NCBI RefSeq assembly: GCF_029688845.1
Contig: NZ_JARUKW010000001.1
Location: 248,001-312,000 of the forward strand
Length of the DNA: 64,000 nt
Source of the DNA: Natronococcus sp. A-GB1
GTDB lineage: Archaea; Halobacteriota; Halobacteria; Halobacteriales; Natrialbaceae
Direction of reading: 5' to 3'
The notes beneath the pieces were generated by a model that saw only the letters and a list, made by a program, of their open reading frames with translations, had not been told where the DNA came from and ran no database searches. This document shows, one piece after another, positions 43,164 to 51,069 of the stretch (position 1 is its first letter; every line of letters starts with the position of its first letter). The position numbers were made by a program, and so were the translations under genes.

Positions 43164-44135
43164 TCACTCCTCGCGGATCAGCGCAACGCTCGCGAGCTTT
43201 TCGCCGGCCGGGACGGTCGCCTCCTGGGTGAGGGTGTACAACAGTCCCTCGCGACCCACGACGGCCTCCTGGAGCGCCTCGTACGTCGTCGGATCGTACA
43301 CCGTCCCGAGTACGTCGCCCTCCGAGACTGGCTGGCCGATCTCGAGGGCCGGATCCGGCCGGAACAGCCCCGAGTGGTCGGCGACGACCTGGCCGAGGTG
43401 GTTCCTGGCGAGCGTCTGCTCGCGGTTCGGCACGTCGCCGGGCAGGAGTCCGAGTTGGCGACAGACGTCGAGCAGCCCGTCGACGCCGATCTCGACGGCG
43501 TCCTCAAGGATCTGTTTGTTGTGGGCGAGCTCGGGCGTGATCGAGGGAATCCCCTCGTTTGCGGCTGCGACCCGCAGCTTGCCGGCGAACCCGCGGCGGT
43601 GCCACTCCTCGCTCGCCTCGTCGTCGGCCTCCTCCGAGAGCAGGAGGTCGGTGCCGAACGCCTCGGCCAGCGCGCGCGACTCCTCGTCGCCCTCGAGGAA
43701 GACGACGTGTGGGAGCATATCGGGACTCCCGGTGTGGAGGTCGACGACGGCGTCGGCGTCGCCGACGTACTCCCAGAGCCGGGCAGCCATGCGTTCGTGG
43801 AGGCTCCCGTCGGCGTTGCCGGGCCACACCCGATTCATGTTCGGGTTGACGCTGTCGATGATCTCCGGGGTCGTGTAGGAGACGCGATCGAACGTCAGGG
43901 GGTTCGCAACGGGGACAGCGACGATCCGTCCCGATAGCGACTCGAGCGGGAGCCGGTCGTGGAACCGACGCAGCACCTCGGTGCCGTTGATCTCGCGGCC
44001 GTGCTGGGCGGCCTGGACGTACAGCGTCGGCCCGTCGTCGGCGCCGTCGTAGCTGTGTACCGTCGTCGCGATCTCGACGCCCGACGGCAACCGTGCGAGC
44101 GTCACCTCCTCGGTCGTGTGGGTTCCGGCTGTCAT
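43164..44135 (-). CDS. Succinylglutamate desuccinylase/aspartoacylase family protein
   Basis: The 323-aa protein is a zinc carboxypeptidase-like deacylase. The first zinc ligands are in QAAQHGREINGTEVL (H and E), with a further metal/substrate block MNRVWPGNADGSLHERM and VVDLHTGSPDMLPHVVFLEG. The C-terminal domain (VVADHSGLFRPDPALEIGQP) is typical of the family. It would hydrolyse an N-acyl amino acid. The start at 44135 is chosen because it lies 25-33 nt after a TATA-like GGTACATACC; one five codons upstream is possible. Confidence 0.85.
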   Translation of the reverse strand: MTAGTHTTEEVTLARLPSGVEIATTVHSYDGADDGPTLYVQAAQHGREINGTEVLRRFHDRLPLESLSGRIVAVPVANPLTFDRVSYTTPEIIDSVNPNMNRVWPGNADGSLHERMAARLWEYVGDADAVVDLHTGSPDMLPHVVFLEGDEESRALAEAFGTDLLLSEEADDEASEEWHRRGFAGKLRVAAANEGIPSITPELAHNKQILEDAVEIGVDGLLDVCRQLGLLPGDVPNREQTLARNHLGQVVADHSGLFRPDPALEIGQPVSEGDVLGTVYDPTTYEALQEAVVGREGLLYTLTQEATVPAGEKLASVALIREE

Positions 44136-44233
44136 AGGCGATCGTTTCATGCCCGGCGGTATGTACCTGCGGCAGGCGGCCCCACCGTTCCGAGACCACT
44201 ACCGTTTTCACCCGTCCGGCCGTCGGCCGACGT

Positions 44234-44752
44234 ATGGGCAACGTTACTGCGACCCTGCACACGAGCGAGGGCGACATCGAGGTCGAACTCTATGACGAGC
44301 GCGCGCCGCGAACCGTCGACAACTTCGTCGGGCTCGCGACGGGCGGCCAGAAGTGGACCGACCCCGAGACGGGCGAGGAGGTCGAGGGCGAGCCGCTGTA
44401 CGACGACGTGATCTTTCATCGAATCATCGACGGCTTCATGATTCAGGGTGGCGATCCGACCGGAACCGGTCGTGGCGGCCCCGGCTACCAGTTCGACGAC
44501 GAGTTCCACGAGGAGCTGCGCCACGACGACGCCGGGATCCTCTCGATGGCCAACTCCGGGCCCGACACCAACGGCTCGCAGTTCTTCATCACGCTGGACG
44601 CCCAGCCCCACCTCGACGACCGCCACGCCGTCTTCGGCAAGGTCACCGACGGGATGGACGTCGTCCGCGAGATCGGCGACGTCGAGACCGACGCCAACGA
44701 CCGACCACGCGAGGACGTCGTCCTCGAGTCGGTGTCGGTCGACTACGAGTAA
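44234..44752 (+). CDS. Peptidyl-prolyl cis-trans isomerase, cyclophilin type
   Basis: The 172-aa cyclophilin begins [20 protein letters not shown] and has the active-site block [20 protein letters not shown] (with the catalytic Arg), then [20 protein letters not shown] and [19 protein letters not shown]. It catalyses proline isomerisation in the cytoplasm, since no signal peptide is present. The gene appears monocistronic. Confidence 0.95.
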   Translation: MGNVTATLHTSEGDIEVELYDERAPRTVDNFVGLATGGQKWTDPETGEEVEGEPLYDDVIFHRIIDGFMIQGGDPTGTGRGGPGYQFDDEFHEELRHDDAGILSMANSGPDTNGSQFFITLDAQPHLDDRHAVFGKVTDGMDVVREIGDVETDANDRPREDVVLESVSVDYE

Positions 44753-44921
44753 CGACTCGAGCGATTCTCTCGTTTTGGGCCCGTCGTTTCCACGGTTTCG
44801 AGCCGCTTCTGTCGATTTGATGCGCTGCTCGAGCGGATTGTTTTACCAGTCGTGTCAGATTACAACAGGCATAGGCAGTGTATGAGAACAACTTTCACGG
44901 GTGATTTTCAATTATCGATCA

Positions 44922-46985
44922 ATGTCTTCCGACAAGTCGGACTGCGGACGGCGAACGGGGCGTCGATCGACGCGGGGCAACCCGGCGACGGAGCGGAGCC
45001 AGGTCTACGCGGTCGAGGACGACGGCGAGCTCCGTCCCAAGGAGCCCTCGGAGGTAGCTCGGGAGTGTGGCTGCGGACGAACGCACACCCGCCGAACGTT
45101 CATGGGGGCGACCGCAGCCACCGCGGGTGCGCTGACGCTCGGCTCGCAGGTCTCCGGCGTCGCAGCCGAGGAGCCCGAGGGCGATACCGTCACGATCGTC
45201 CACGACCTGCACACCCACAGCGAGATCGGCGAACCCGGCGAGCCGAACATCGCGCGCTACTGGAACGTGGTCCAGGAGCAACTCGGAGATCGGGACGACG
45301 CCGTCTTCCTCGCCAACGGGGACGAACTCGGCTCGTCGACGATCTCGTTTTTCACCGAGGGTGAGCACAAGATCGATTTCATGAACGACATGGACCTCAC
45401 CGCAGCGGGCGTCGGCAACCACGACTTCGACTACGGCGTCGAGGTCGCCGAGCAACGGTTCGCTGACAGCGAGTTCCCGTGGCTGAACTCGGCGCTGTAC
45501 ACGCCCGACGGCGAGCTGTTCCCCGAGACCGAGGAGTACACCACCCTCGAGATCGGCGACCTCACGGTCGGCCTGTTCAACGTCGTTCTACGGGGTTTTC
45601 ATGGGATTACGGACTACCCGGACGACTACGAACAACGTGACCCCGTCGAGACGGCCCAGGAGATGACCCAGCTGCTTCGCGAGGAGGAGGATGCCGACGT
45701 CGTCGTCTGCTCGTCGCACACCCCCCACGAGACCCACTTCGAGCTCGCCGAGGAGGTCGACGGGCTGGACGCGATCTTCGGCTCGCACTCCCACTACACG
45801 ATGGATACCGCGGAGGAATACGAAGGAACCGTCATCAGCGAAGTCGGCTACGCCTACTTCCACCTGGGCGTGATGACCCTCGACTCCGAGGGGAACCTCG
45901 TGAGCTGGGAGCGCCTCGACTTGGACGAGGACACCGAAGCCGATCCGGAGTTCAAGGAGCGCATCGAGGCCCAGTACGACGAGCTCGATGAGGAGCTCTC
46001 GGAGGTGATCGGCGAGACGGCCGTCGAACTCGACACCTCGGGCTCGATCACCTACGGCCGCGAGGCCCTGATCGGTAATCTCATCACCGATACGATGCTC
46101 GACCTGCACTCCGACGCACAGGTCGCCTTCCAGAACGGCGGCGGGATCCGAACGAACACCACGTACGGCCCGGGCGAACTCACCGCGGGCGACGTGCTGG
46201 GAATCCTCCCGTTCGGCAACGAGGCGGTCGTTTTCGAGGCGACCGGCGAGGAGATCCTGCAGGTGCTCGAGAACCGCATCGACACGCTCCCGGACAACAC
46301 CTTCGGCGCCCAGCAGGGCCAGCAGGTCGGCGGTCTCCAGTACGAGTGGAGCGGCCACGAGGAGCCCGAGGTCGGTGACGTCTACGTCGAGGGTGAACCC
46401 CTCGAGCCCGAAGAGACGTACGTCGTCTCGACGACCGACTACCTCAAAGACACCGCGGAGGACTACGCGCCCTTCCGTGACGCGGAGCTGCTCTGGGAGG
46501 GCGGAATCGTCCTCGGGCCCGCCGTGATGGAGTACGTCGAGGAGCACAGCCCGGTCGAACCCGAACTCGAGAACCGCATCCTGCGGGTCGACGAGGACGT
46601 CGGGAGCCACCGGGACGTTCGCCGGGAGAACGGCCGAACGCTGCTCTGCTTCGACACCCCCGAGGGGGCGGCCGAGGTCGGCGACGCCGAGACGTTCTTT
46701 AGCGTGACGGCCGACGTCGACGAGGATGCTCCGGACCCCGTCTCCGCCGAGATCGAGAACGGTCTCCTCTGGATCGGGTACGACACCGGCGACCTCCAGC
46801 AGTTCCTCGCCACCACCGACGCCGAGGAGCTGCGGGTCTTCGGTGAGTTCGAACCCGACGAGGAACACTACGGCTACACCGGCACCGACGGCGACCTCCT
46901 CGAGCTTCCCGTCGCCGCCGCCTACGACGGGTTCAAGCTCAAGGCGACGATCGACGCCGCGTCGCCGTCGCTCAGGGAAGACTGA
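44922..46985 (+). CDS. Tat-exported 5'-nucleotidase / metallophosphatase (UshA-like)
   Basis: The 687-aa protein has an N-region of 56 residues (with a CGC at 49-51) before the twin-arginine motif RRTFMGATAATAGALTLGSQ. The calcineurin-like domain shows HDLHTHSEI, NGDELGS, GNHDFDYG, SHTPHE and GSHSHY, and the 5'-nucleotidase C-terminal domain has QNGGGIRTNT. It should hydrolyse extracellular nucleotides or similar phosphoesters. A C-terminal beta-domain of about 120 residues is extra. The start MSSDKSD is used over one seven codons upstream. Confidence 0.9.
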   Translation: MSSDKSDCGRRTGRRSTRGNPATERSQVYAVEDDGELRPKEPSEVARECGCGRTHTRRTFMGATAATAGALTLGSQVSGVAAEEPEGDTVTIVHDLHTHSEIGEPGEPNIARYWNVVQEQLGDRDDAVFLANGDELGSSTISFFTEGEHKIDFMNDMDLTAAGVGNHDFDYGVEVAEQRFADSEFPWLNSALYTPDGELFPETEEYTTLEIGDLTVGLFNVVLRGFHGITDYPDDYEQRDPVETAQEMTQLLREEEDADVVVCSSHTPHETHFELAEEVDGLDAIFGSHSHYTMDTAEEYEGTVISEVGYAYFHLGVMTLDSEGNLVSWERLDLDEDTEADPEFKERIEAQYDELDEELSEVIGETAVELDTSGSITYGREALIGNLITDTMLDLHSDAQVAFQNGGGIRTNTTYGPGELTAGDVLGILPFGNEAVVFEATGEEILQVLENRIDTLPDNTFGAQQGQQVGGLQYEWSGHEEPEVGDVYVEGEPLEPEETYVVSTTDYLKDTAEDYAPFRDAELLWEGGIVLGPAVMEYVEEHSPVEPELENRILRVDEDVGSHRDVRRENGRTLLCFDTPEGAAEVGDAETFFSVTADVDEDAPDPVSAEIENGLLWIGYDTGDLQQFLATTDAEELRVFGEFEPDEEHYGYTGTDGDLLELPVAAAYDGFKLKATIDAASPSLRED

Positions 46986-47067
46986 GCTCGGCGGAGCCGG
47001 ATCGACCCCCGGTTCGGCCGAACGATGCAACGGCTACGCTTAGGGGCACGGCCCCCCTGGCTGTCGT

Positions 47068-48024
47068 ATGAACTGGACGGCTGCGGACGTTCCCGACCAG
47101 AGCGGCCGGGCGATCGTCGTCACGGGAGCCAACAGCGGGATCGGCCTCGAGACGACCCGCGAACTCGCGCGCAACGGCGCTCGGGTGATCATGGCCTGTC
47201 GAAGCACCGATCGAGGCGAGCAGGCGGCACGCGAGGTCCGTCGGGACGCGCCCGACGCCGAACTTCGCGTCGAGGAGTGTGACTTGGGCGACCTCGAGTC
47301 GGTTCGGGCCTTCGCCGATCGGCTCGAGGACGACGAGATCGACGTCCTGATCAACAACGCCGGTGTCATGGCGATCCCCCGTTCGGAGACCGCAGACGGG
47401 TTCGAAACGCAGTTCGGCGTCAACCACCTCGGCCACTTCGCGCTGACGGGTCTGCTCCTCGGAAACCTCACAACCGACGGCGAGGAGCCCGCGCGAGTCG
47501 TGACCGTCTCGAGCGCCGTCCACGAGCGGGGACGGATCCGCTTCGAGGATCTCCACGGCGAGCAATCCTACGACGAGTGGGAGGCCTACGCGCAGTCGAA
47601 GCTAGCGAACGTGCTGTTCGCGTACGAGCTCGAGCGTCGGTTTCTCACGGCCGGACTAAACGCCGACAGCATGGCGGTTCACCCGGGCTACGCGGACACG
47701 AACCTGCAGTACCGAGGTCCCGAGATGCGGGGGAGTCGGCTCCGGATGGCGGCGATGAAGCTCCTGAACGGGGCGGTCGCGCAGTCCTCGGCGGACGGTG
47801 CGTTGCCGACGCTGTACGCCGCGACGGCACCCGAAGCCGAGGGCGGCGCCTACTACGGCCCCGGTGGGCTCGCGAGCATACGCGGACCGCCCGAACGCCA
47901 GGCGTCCTCGGAGCGATCGTACGACGAGGAGACGGCCCGCTGGCTGTGGGCGGTCTCGAGCGATCTGACCGGCGTCACGTACGACCTCCCGGAGCCGAAA
48001 GCCGGCGTGCCGGCGCGGAGTTAA
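47068..48024 (+). CDS. SDR family oxidoreductase (retinol-dehydrogenase-like)
   Basis: The 318-aa extended short-chain dehydrogenase carries IVVTGANSGIGLETTRELAR, the NNAG block IDVLINNAGVMAIPRSET, the catalytic serine in VVTVSSAVHERG and the YxxxK site in EAYAQSKLANVLFAYELER. The sequence is closest to the retinol-dehydrogenase/WW-domain oxidoreductase group often seen in haloarchaea. The natural substrate is unknown. The product is cytoplasmic. Confidence 0.9.
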   Translation: MNWTAADVPDQSGRAIVVTGANSGIGLETTRELARNGARVIMACRSTDRGEQAAREVRRDAPDAELRVEECDLGDLESVRAFADRLEDDEIDVLINNAGVMAIPRSETADGFETQFGVNHLGHFALTGLLLGNLTTDGEEPARVVTVSSAVHERGRIRFEDLHGEQSYDEWEAYAQSKLANVLFAYELERRFLTAGLNADSMAVHPGYADTNLQYRGPEMRGSRLRMAAMKLLNGAVAQSSADGALPTLYAATAPEAEGGAYYGPGGLASIRGPPERQASSERSYDEETARWLWAVSSDLTGVTYDLPEPKAGVPARS

Positions 48025-48082
48025 TCGGTCGTCCCTCGAGCCGATCGTAACGCGAAAGACGGTTCGGCCGAACTCCTACGCA

Positions 48083-48421
48083 ATGAGCGACGAGGAGATT
48101 ACGTGCGCGAGCGACGTCGGCTCCGCGGACGCGCCGCCGGTCTCGGAGAAGCCGTACAAGATCGTCTTCGAGGCGAACAAGTGTTTCGGCGCGGGAAAGT
48201 GCGCCGAGGTCAGCGACAACTGGGGCATGTCCCTCGAGTCGGGAATCGCTCAGCCGGAGGCCTACTTCTTCGACGAGGACGATCTCGAGCACAACGTCCG
48301 AGCCGCGGAGGTCTGTCCCGCGAAGAAGGGCGACGGCTGTATCCACGTTATCGACCGCCGCACGGACGAGGAGATCGCTCCAGATCCCCACGGCGACGGC
48401 ACGCTGAGCGTCGACTGGTAG
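48083..48421 (+). CDS. Ferredoxin-like protein
   Basis: The 112-aa protein has the cluster motif KCFGAGKCAEVSDNW, with a downstream VCPAKKGDGCIHVI that supplies further cysteines. It resembles the 3Fe-4S/4Fe-4S ferredoxins that donate electrons to P450s or reductases. The acidic N- and C-termini are typical of haloarchaea. No obvious partner enzyme adjoins it; the SDR lies 58 bp upstream on the same strand. Confidence 0.82.
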   Translation: MSDEEITCASDVGSADAPPVSEKPYKIVFEANKCFGAGKCAEVSDNWGMSLESGIAQPEAYFFDEDDLEHNVRAAEVCPAKKGDGCIHVIDRRTDEEIAPDPHGDGTLSVDW

Positions 48422-48454
48422 CGAGGGCACAGCCCCGACGTGTCGTTCGCTCGA

Positions 48455-48976
48455 TCAGTCCGCCTCGCCCTCCCGGAAGGTCCACTCGGTCTCGAGAGCC
48501 GACGGCTCCGCGAGGGTCTGGTAGACGACGCAGTAGCGTTCGGTGTACTTCTGCAGTGCGGCCTTCGTGTCGTCGTCGACGTCACCGTCGACGGTGACCT
48601 CGAGGCGGATGTCCTGGAAGCCGACGGGTGCGTCCGCGTCGACGCCCATCGTCCCGCGGAGATCGAGGTCGCCGCTGGCCTCGACGCCGATATCGACCTC
48701 GAGGCCGAAGTTCTCCGCGACTGCCTGGGCGGTGAGCTGCGAGCACGCCGCCAGCGCACCTAACAGCAAGTCGCCCGAACAGGCGCCGGTTCCGGGACCG
48801 CCGGCGCCCTCGTGGAGTTCGGCCTCGTAGATCGCCCGGCCGATGTCCACGTTACAGCTCCGGCTGTCATCTTGCTCTTCGCCGGTCGCGGTCAGCGTGA
48901 TCTGGGCCGACTCCGGTTTCTCCTCGTACTCGGCCTTCAGCGGTTCCTGTTCCTCTTGCAAGTTACTCTCACTCAT
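48455..48976 (-). CDS. OsmC family protein
   Basis: The 173-aa protein has the OsmC/Ohr fold: GTGACSGDLLLGALAACSQLTA carries the first cysteine region, and a second cysteine is in TERYCVVYQTLAE. These would form the peroxidatic and resolving pair of a hydroperoxide reductase, although the function in archaea is not established. It is convergent with the ferredoxin gene. Confidence 0.88.
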   Translation of the reverse strand: MSESNLQEEQEPLKAEYEEKPESAQITLTATGEEQDDSRSCNVDIGRAIYEAELHEGAGGPGTGACSGDLLLGALAACSQLTAQAVAENFGLEVDIGVEASGDLDLRGTMGVDADAPVGFQDIRLEVTVDGDVDDDTKAALQKYTERYCVVYQTLAEPSALETEWTFREGEAD

Positions 48977-49100
48977 ACACCCACGATATTCGGTCGCTCC
49001 TCAAATAACTACGCTCCGACGTCGGTCGGCCGAAGCGAGGTGCGAGCGAACACCGAAACACACATTCCCGCACGGTGGCTACCCTCGAGCGCACTTCTGT

Positions 49101-49184
49101 GCGAGGGTAGCCAAGCAGGCCAACGGCGGTGGGCTTAAGACCCGCTCCCGTAGGGGTCCGAGGGTTCAAATCCCTTCCCTCGCA
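49101..49184 (+). tRNA. tRNA-Leu (anticodon TAA)
   Basis: The acceptor GCGAGGG pairs with CCCTCGC, the anticodon stem is GTGGG/CCCGC with loop CTTAAGA (anticodon TAA), the variable arm is long as in class II tRNAs, and the T-arm includes GGTTCAAAT. The discriminator is A. A tandem tail of tRNA-derived repeats lies immediately behind it. Confidence 0.96.
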
Positions 49185-49201
49185 TGCTACCGCGAACATC
49201 C

Positions 49202-49383
49202 GTGAGCGGTAGCTGCGGGACGGAGGGATTTGAACTACGGAACGAGGGAGCGAAGCGACCGAAGTTCAGGTGGTTCAAATCCCTTCCCTCGCGTTCTAGA
49301 ACACGTGAACGGTAGCTGCGAAACGAAGGATTTGAATCAGGGAGTGGAGCGAAACGACCGCAATTCGAATCTCTTCTCTCGAG
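49202..49383 (+). repeat. Tandem tail of tRNA-Leu-derived repeats
   Basis: Two diverged units with a 103-bp period start with GTGA(G/A)CGGTAGCTGCG. Each contains an inverted T-arm copy (GGATTTGAA), a GAGCGAA segment, and a direct copy of the T-arm and 3' end. In the first unit the direct copy matches 21 bp of the tRNA exactly (49272-49292). The second unit is more decayed. There is no gene in this stretch. Confidence 0.7.
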
Positions 49384-49496
49384 CCGCCTCGAGCGCACAC
49401 GGGAGCCACCTTCCGAGACGAAGATCCCAAATCGGTCTGGCTGAGGCGACACTCGCCGATCGGACGGCAGTCGGTTCCGTCTCGAATCGGTGGCTG

Positions 49497-50189
49497 TTAG
49501 ATCGATCCCGACCGCTGGTCGCTCGTCTCGGACGCTCGGTCGACCCCCTCGAGATACGCCGGCGGCACCCGATCGGTCGTGTACGTCTCGCGACCGCGTT
49601 TCGTGATCCGGTGGCCGTCCGCGAGCAGCCCCGCGGCGTCGACGACGAGGACGACGGTATCGCTCGCGTGACGACGTCCAACTCGCCCGGCGGCCCCGGG
49701 GCTCTCTGAGAGGTGGACGTACTGGCGGGATATCGGTCGTAGCCCCGACTCGCGGATCGACGCGAGGCTCTCCGGGGCGGTGCCGTGGTAGAGCTCGTCG
49801 GACACCGGCGCGTCGGTCGGCTCGAGGTCAACGTCGACGGAGTGGCCGTAGGCTGCGCGGACGCGGTCGTCGCCGTCCGTCCCATCGGTTCGCTCGAACC
49901 GCCCCTTCGGATCGGTCGCGATCACGGCCGCGACGTGCTCGGCCTCCGCCCAGTCGTAGTTCCCCTCGACAGCGGCGACCACCTCCTCGAGGCTCGTCCA
50001 CCCTCGGTCGTCGAGTTCGAGACTGGCGTCCTCCGGGAAGTGTCGGAGGGCACCGCTCGTGAACTTCGAGAGGCGACGCCGCCGCGCCCCCGAAAGCAGC
50101 TCCGTCCCACGGGCACCACAGCGCGGACAGCTCCCGTCGTCGGTCGCAAGCGGGCCGTGCTCCGCGCAGGTTCGAACTGGCTCCGTCAC
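49497..50189 (-). CDS. kptA: RNA 2'-phosphotransferase (KptA/Tpt1)
   Basis: The 230-aa enzyme removes the 2'-phosphate left at splice junctions by transfer to NAD+. Characteristic blocks are RLSKFTSGALRHFPEDASLE, VRAAYGHSVDVDLEP, ELYHGTAPESL and SRQYVHLSESPGAAGRVGR. An N-terminal extension (residues 8-24, with CAEHG and CPRCG) looks like a zinc finger, a common addition in haloarchaea. It is the second RNA-end enzyme in the window. It is convergent with the tRNA-Leu tail. Confidence 0.92.
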   Translation of the reverse strand: MTEPVRTCAEHGPLATDDGSCPRCGARGTELLSGARRRRLSKFTSGALRHFPEDASLELDDRGWTSLEEVVAAVEGNYDWAEAEHVAAVIATDPKGRFERTDGTDGDDRVRAAYGHSVDVDLEPTDAPVSDELYHGTAPESLASIRESGLRPISRQYVHLSESPGAAGRVGRRHASDTVVLVVDAAGLLADGHRITKRGRETYTTDRVPPAYLEGVDRASETSDQRSGSI

Positions 50190-50242
50190 GAGAGGTCGGT
50201 AGCGCTCGAGAACGAAAAAGGCCGTGTACGAAGCGGCGCGTT

Positions 50243-51067
50243 CTACGCTACTCTCTCGCCGGTTCGAAAGGATAGATCCAGCGCGGGCGCCGAGTGGGTC
50301 AGCGACCCCATCGAGATCACGTCGACGCCAGTTGCGGCGTAGTCGGCGACGTCCTCGAGCTCGATTCCGCCGCTTGCTTCCGTCAGCACGCCCCTGCGAT
50401 CGGCGAGCAGGTCGACGCCCTCCCGCGTCTCCGGCGGAGACATGTTGTCGAGCAGGACGACGTCCGCACCGGCCTCCACGGCCCGTGGGGCGTCCCCCGG
50501 CGACTCGACCTCGACCTCGACCTTCGTCGCGAAGGAGACCCGCTCCCGGAACCGCGAGACGGCGTCCTCGAGCCCCAGCTCGGCGACGTGGTTGTCCTTG
50601 ACCATCACCATATGGGAACAGTCGAGGCGGTGGGTGTCGCCCCCGCCGGCGACGACGGCTCGCTTCTCGAGGCCCCGCAGGCCGGGCGTCGTCTTTCTGG
50701 TTGCGGCGATCCGGACGTCGTCCGACTCGGCTCGCGCCTCGTCGACCGCCCTGCGGGTTCGGGTCGCGATGCCCGAGGCGTGCCCGACTAGGTTCACCGC
50801 AAGGCGCTCGCCTCGAAGGACCTCGCGCGTAGCCCCCGCGACGCGGAGAACCTCGTCGCCAGGCTCGATCGCCGTCTCCGACTCGAGCGCCTCGAGAACG
50901 TCGACATCGAGATAGTCGAAGACTGCGCGGGCAGCCTCGAGGCCCGCGAGGATGCCCCGTTCTTTCGCGACGAGTCGCCCGGTCGTCTCCCCGGGGACCT
51001 GGTTCGTGACGTCGTCGTGGCCGAGGTCCTCGCGGAGCCAGCGCTCGACTTGTGAGTCCGTAATCAT
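50243..51067 (-). CDS. nadC: Quinolinate phosphoribosyltransferase (nicotinate-nucleotide pyrophosphorylase)
   Basis: The 274-aa enzyme makes nicotinic acid mononucleotide from quinolinate and PRPP. Family blocks are LREDLGHDDVTNQ, ATRKTTPGLRGLEKRAVVAG, GGGDTHRLDCSHMVMVKDNH and DVVLLDNMSP. The start at 51067 (MITDSQVERW) lies two bases after nadB, so it is third in the nadA-nadB-nadC operon. Confidence 0.95.
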   Translation of the reverse strand: MITDSQVERWLREDLGHDDVTNQVPGETTGRLVAKERGILAGLEAARAVFDYLDVDVLEALESETAIEPGDEVLRVAGATREVLRGERLAVNLVGHASGIATRTRRAVDEARAESDDVRIAATRKTTPGLRGLEKRAVVAGGGDTHRLDCSHMVMVKDNHVAELGLEDAVSRFRERVSFATKVEVEVESPGDAPRAVEAGADVVLLDNMSPPETREGVDLLADRRGVLTEASGGIELEDVADYAATGVDVISMGSLTHSAPALDLSFRTGERVA

Positions 51068-51069
51068 GG

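Noticed and set aside
45588-47030. A 480-codon minus-strand frame opposite the 5'-nucleotidase
   Set aside because: It is another antisense shadow; the plus-strand gene has all metallophosphatase motifs and a Tat signal.
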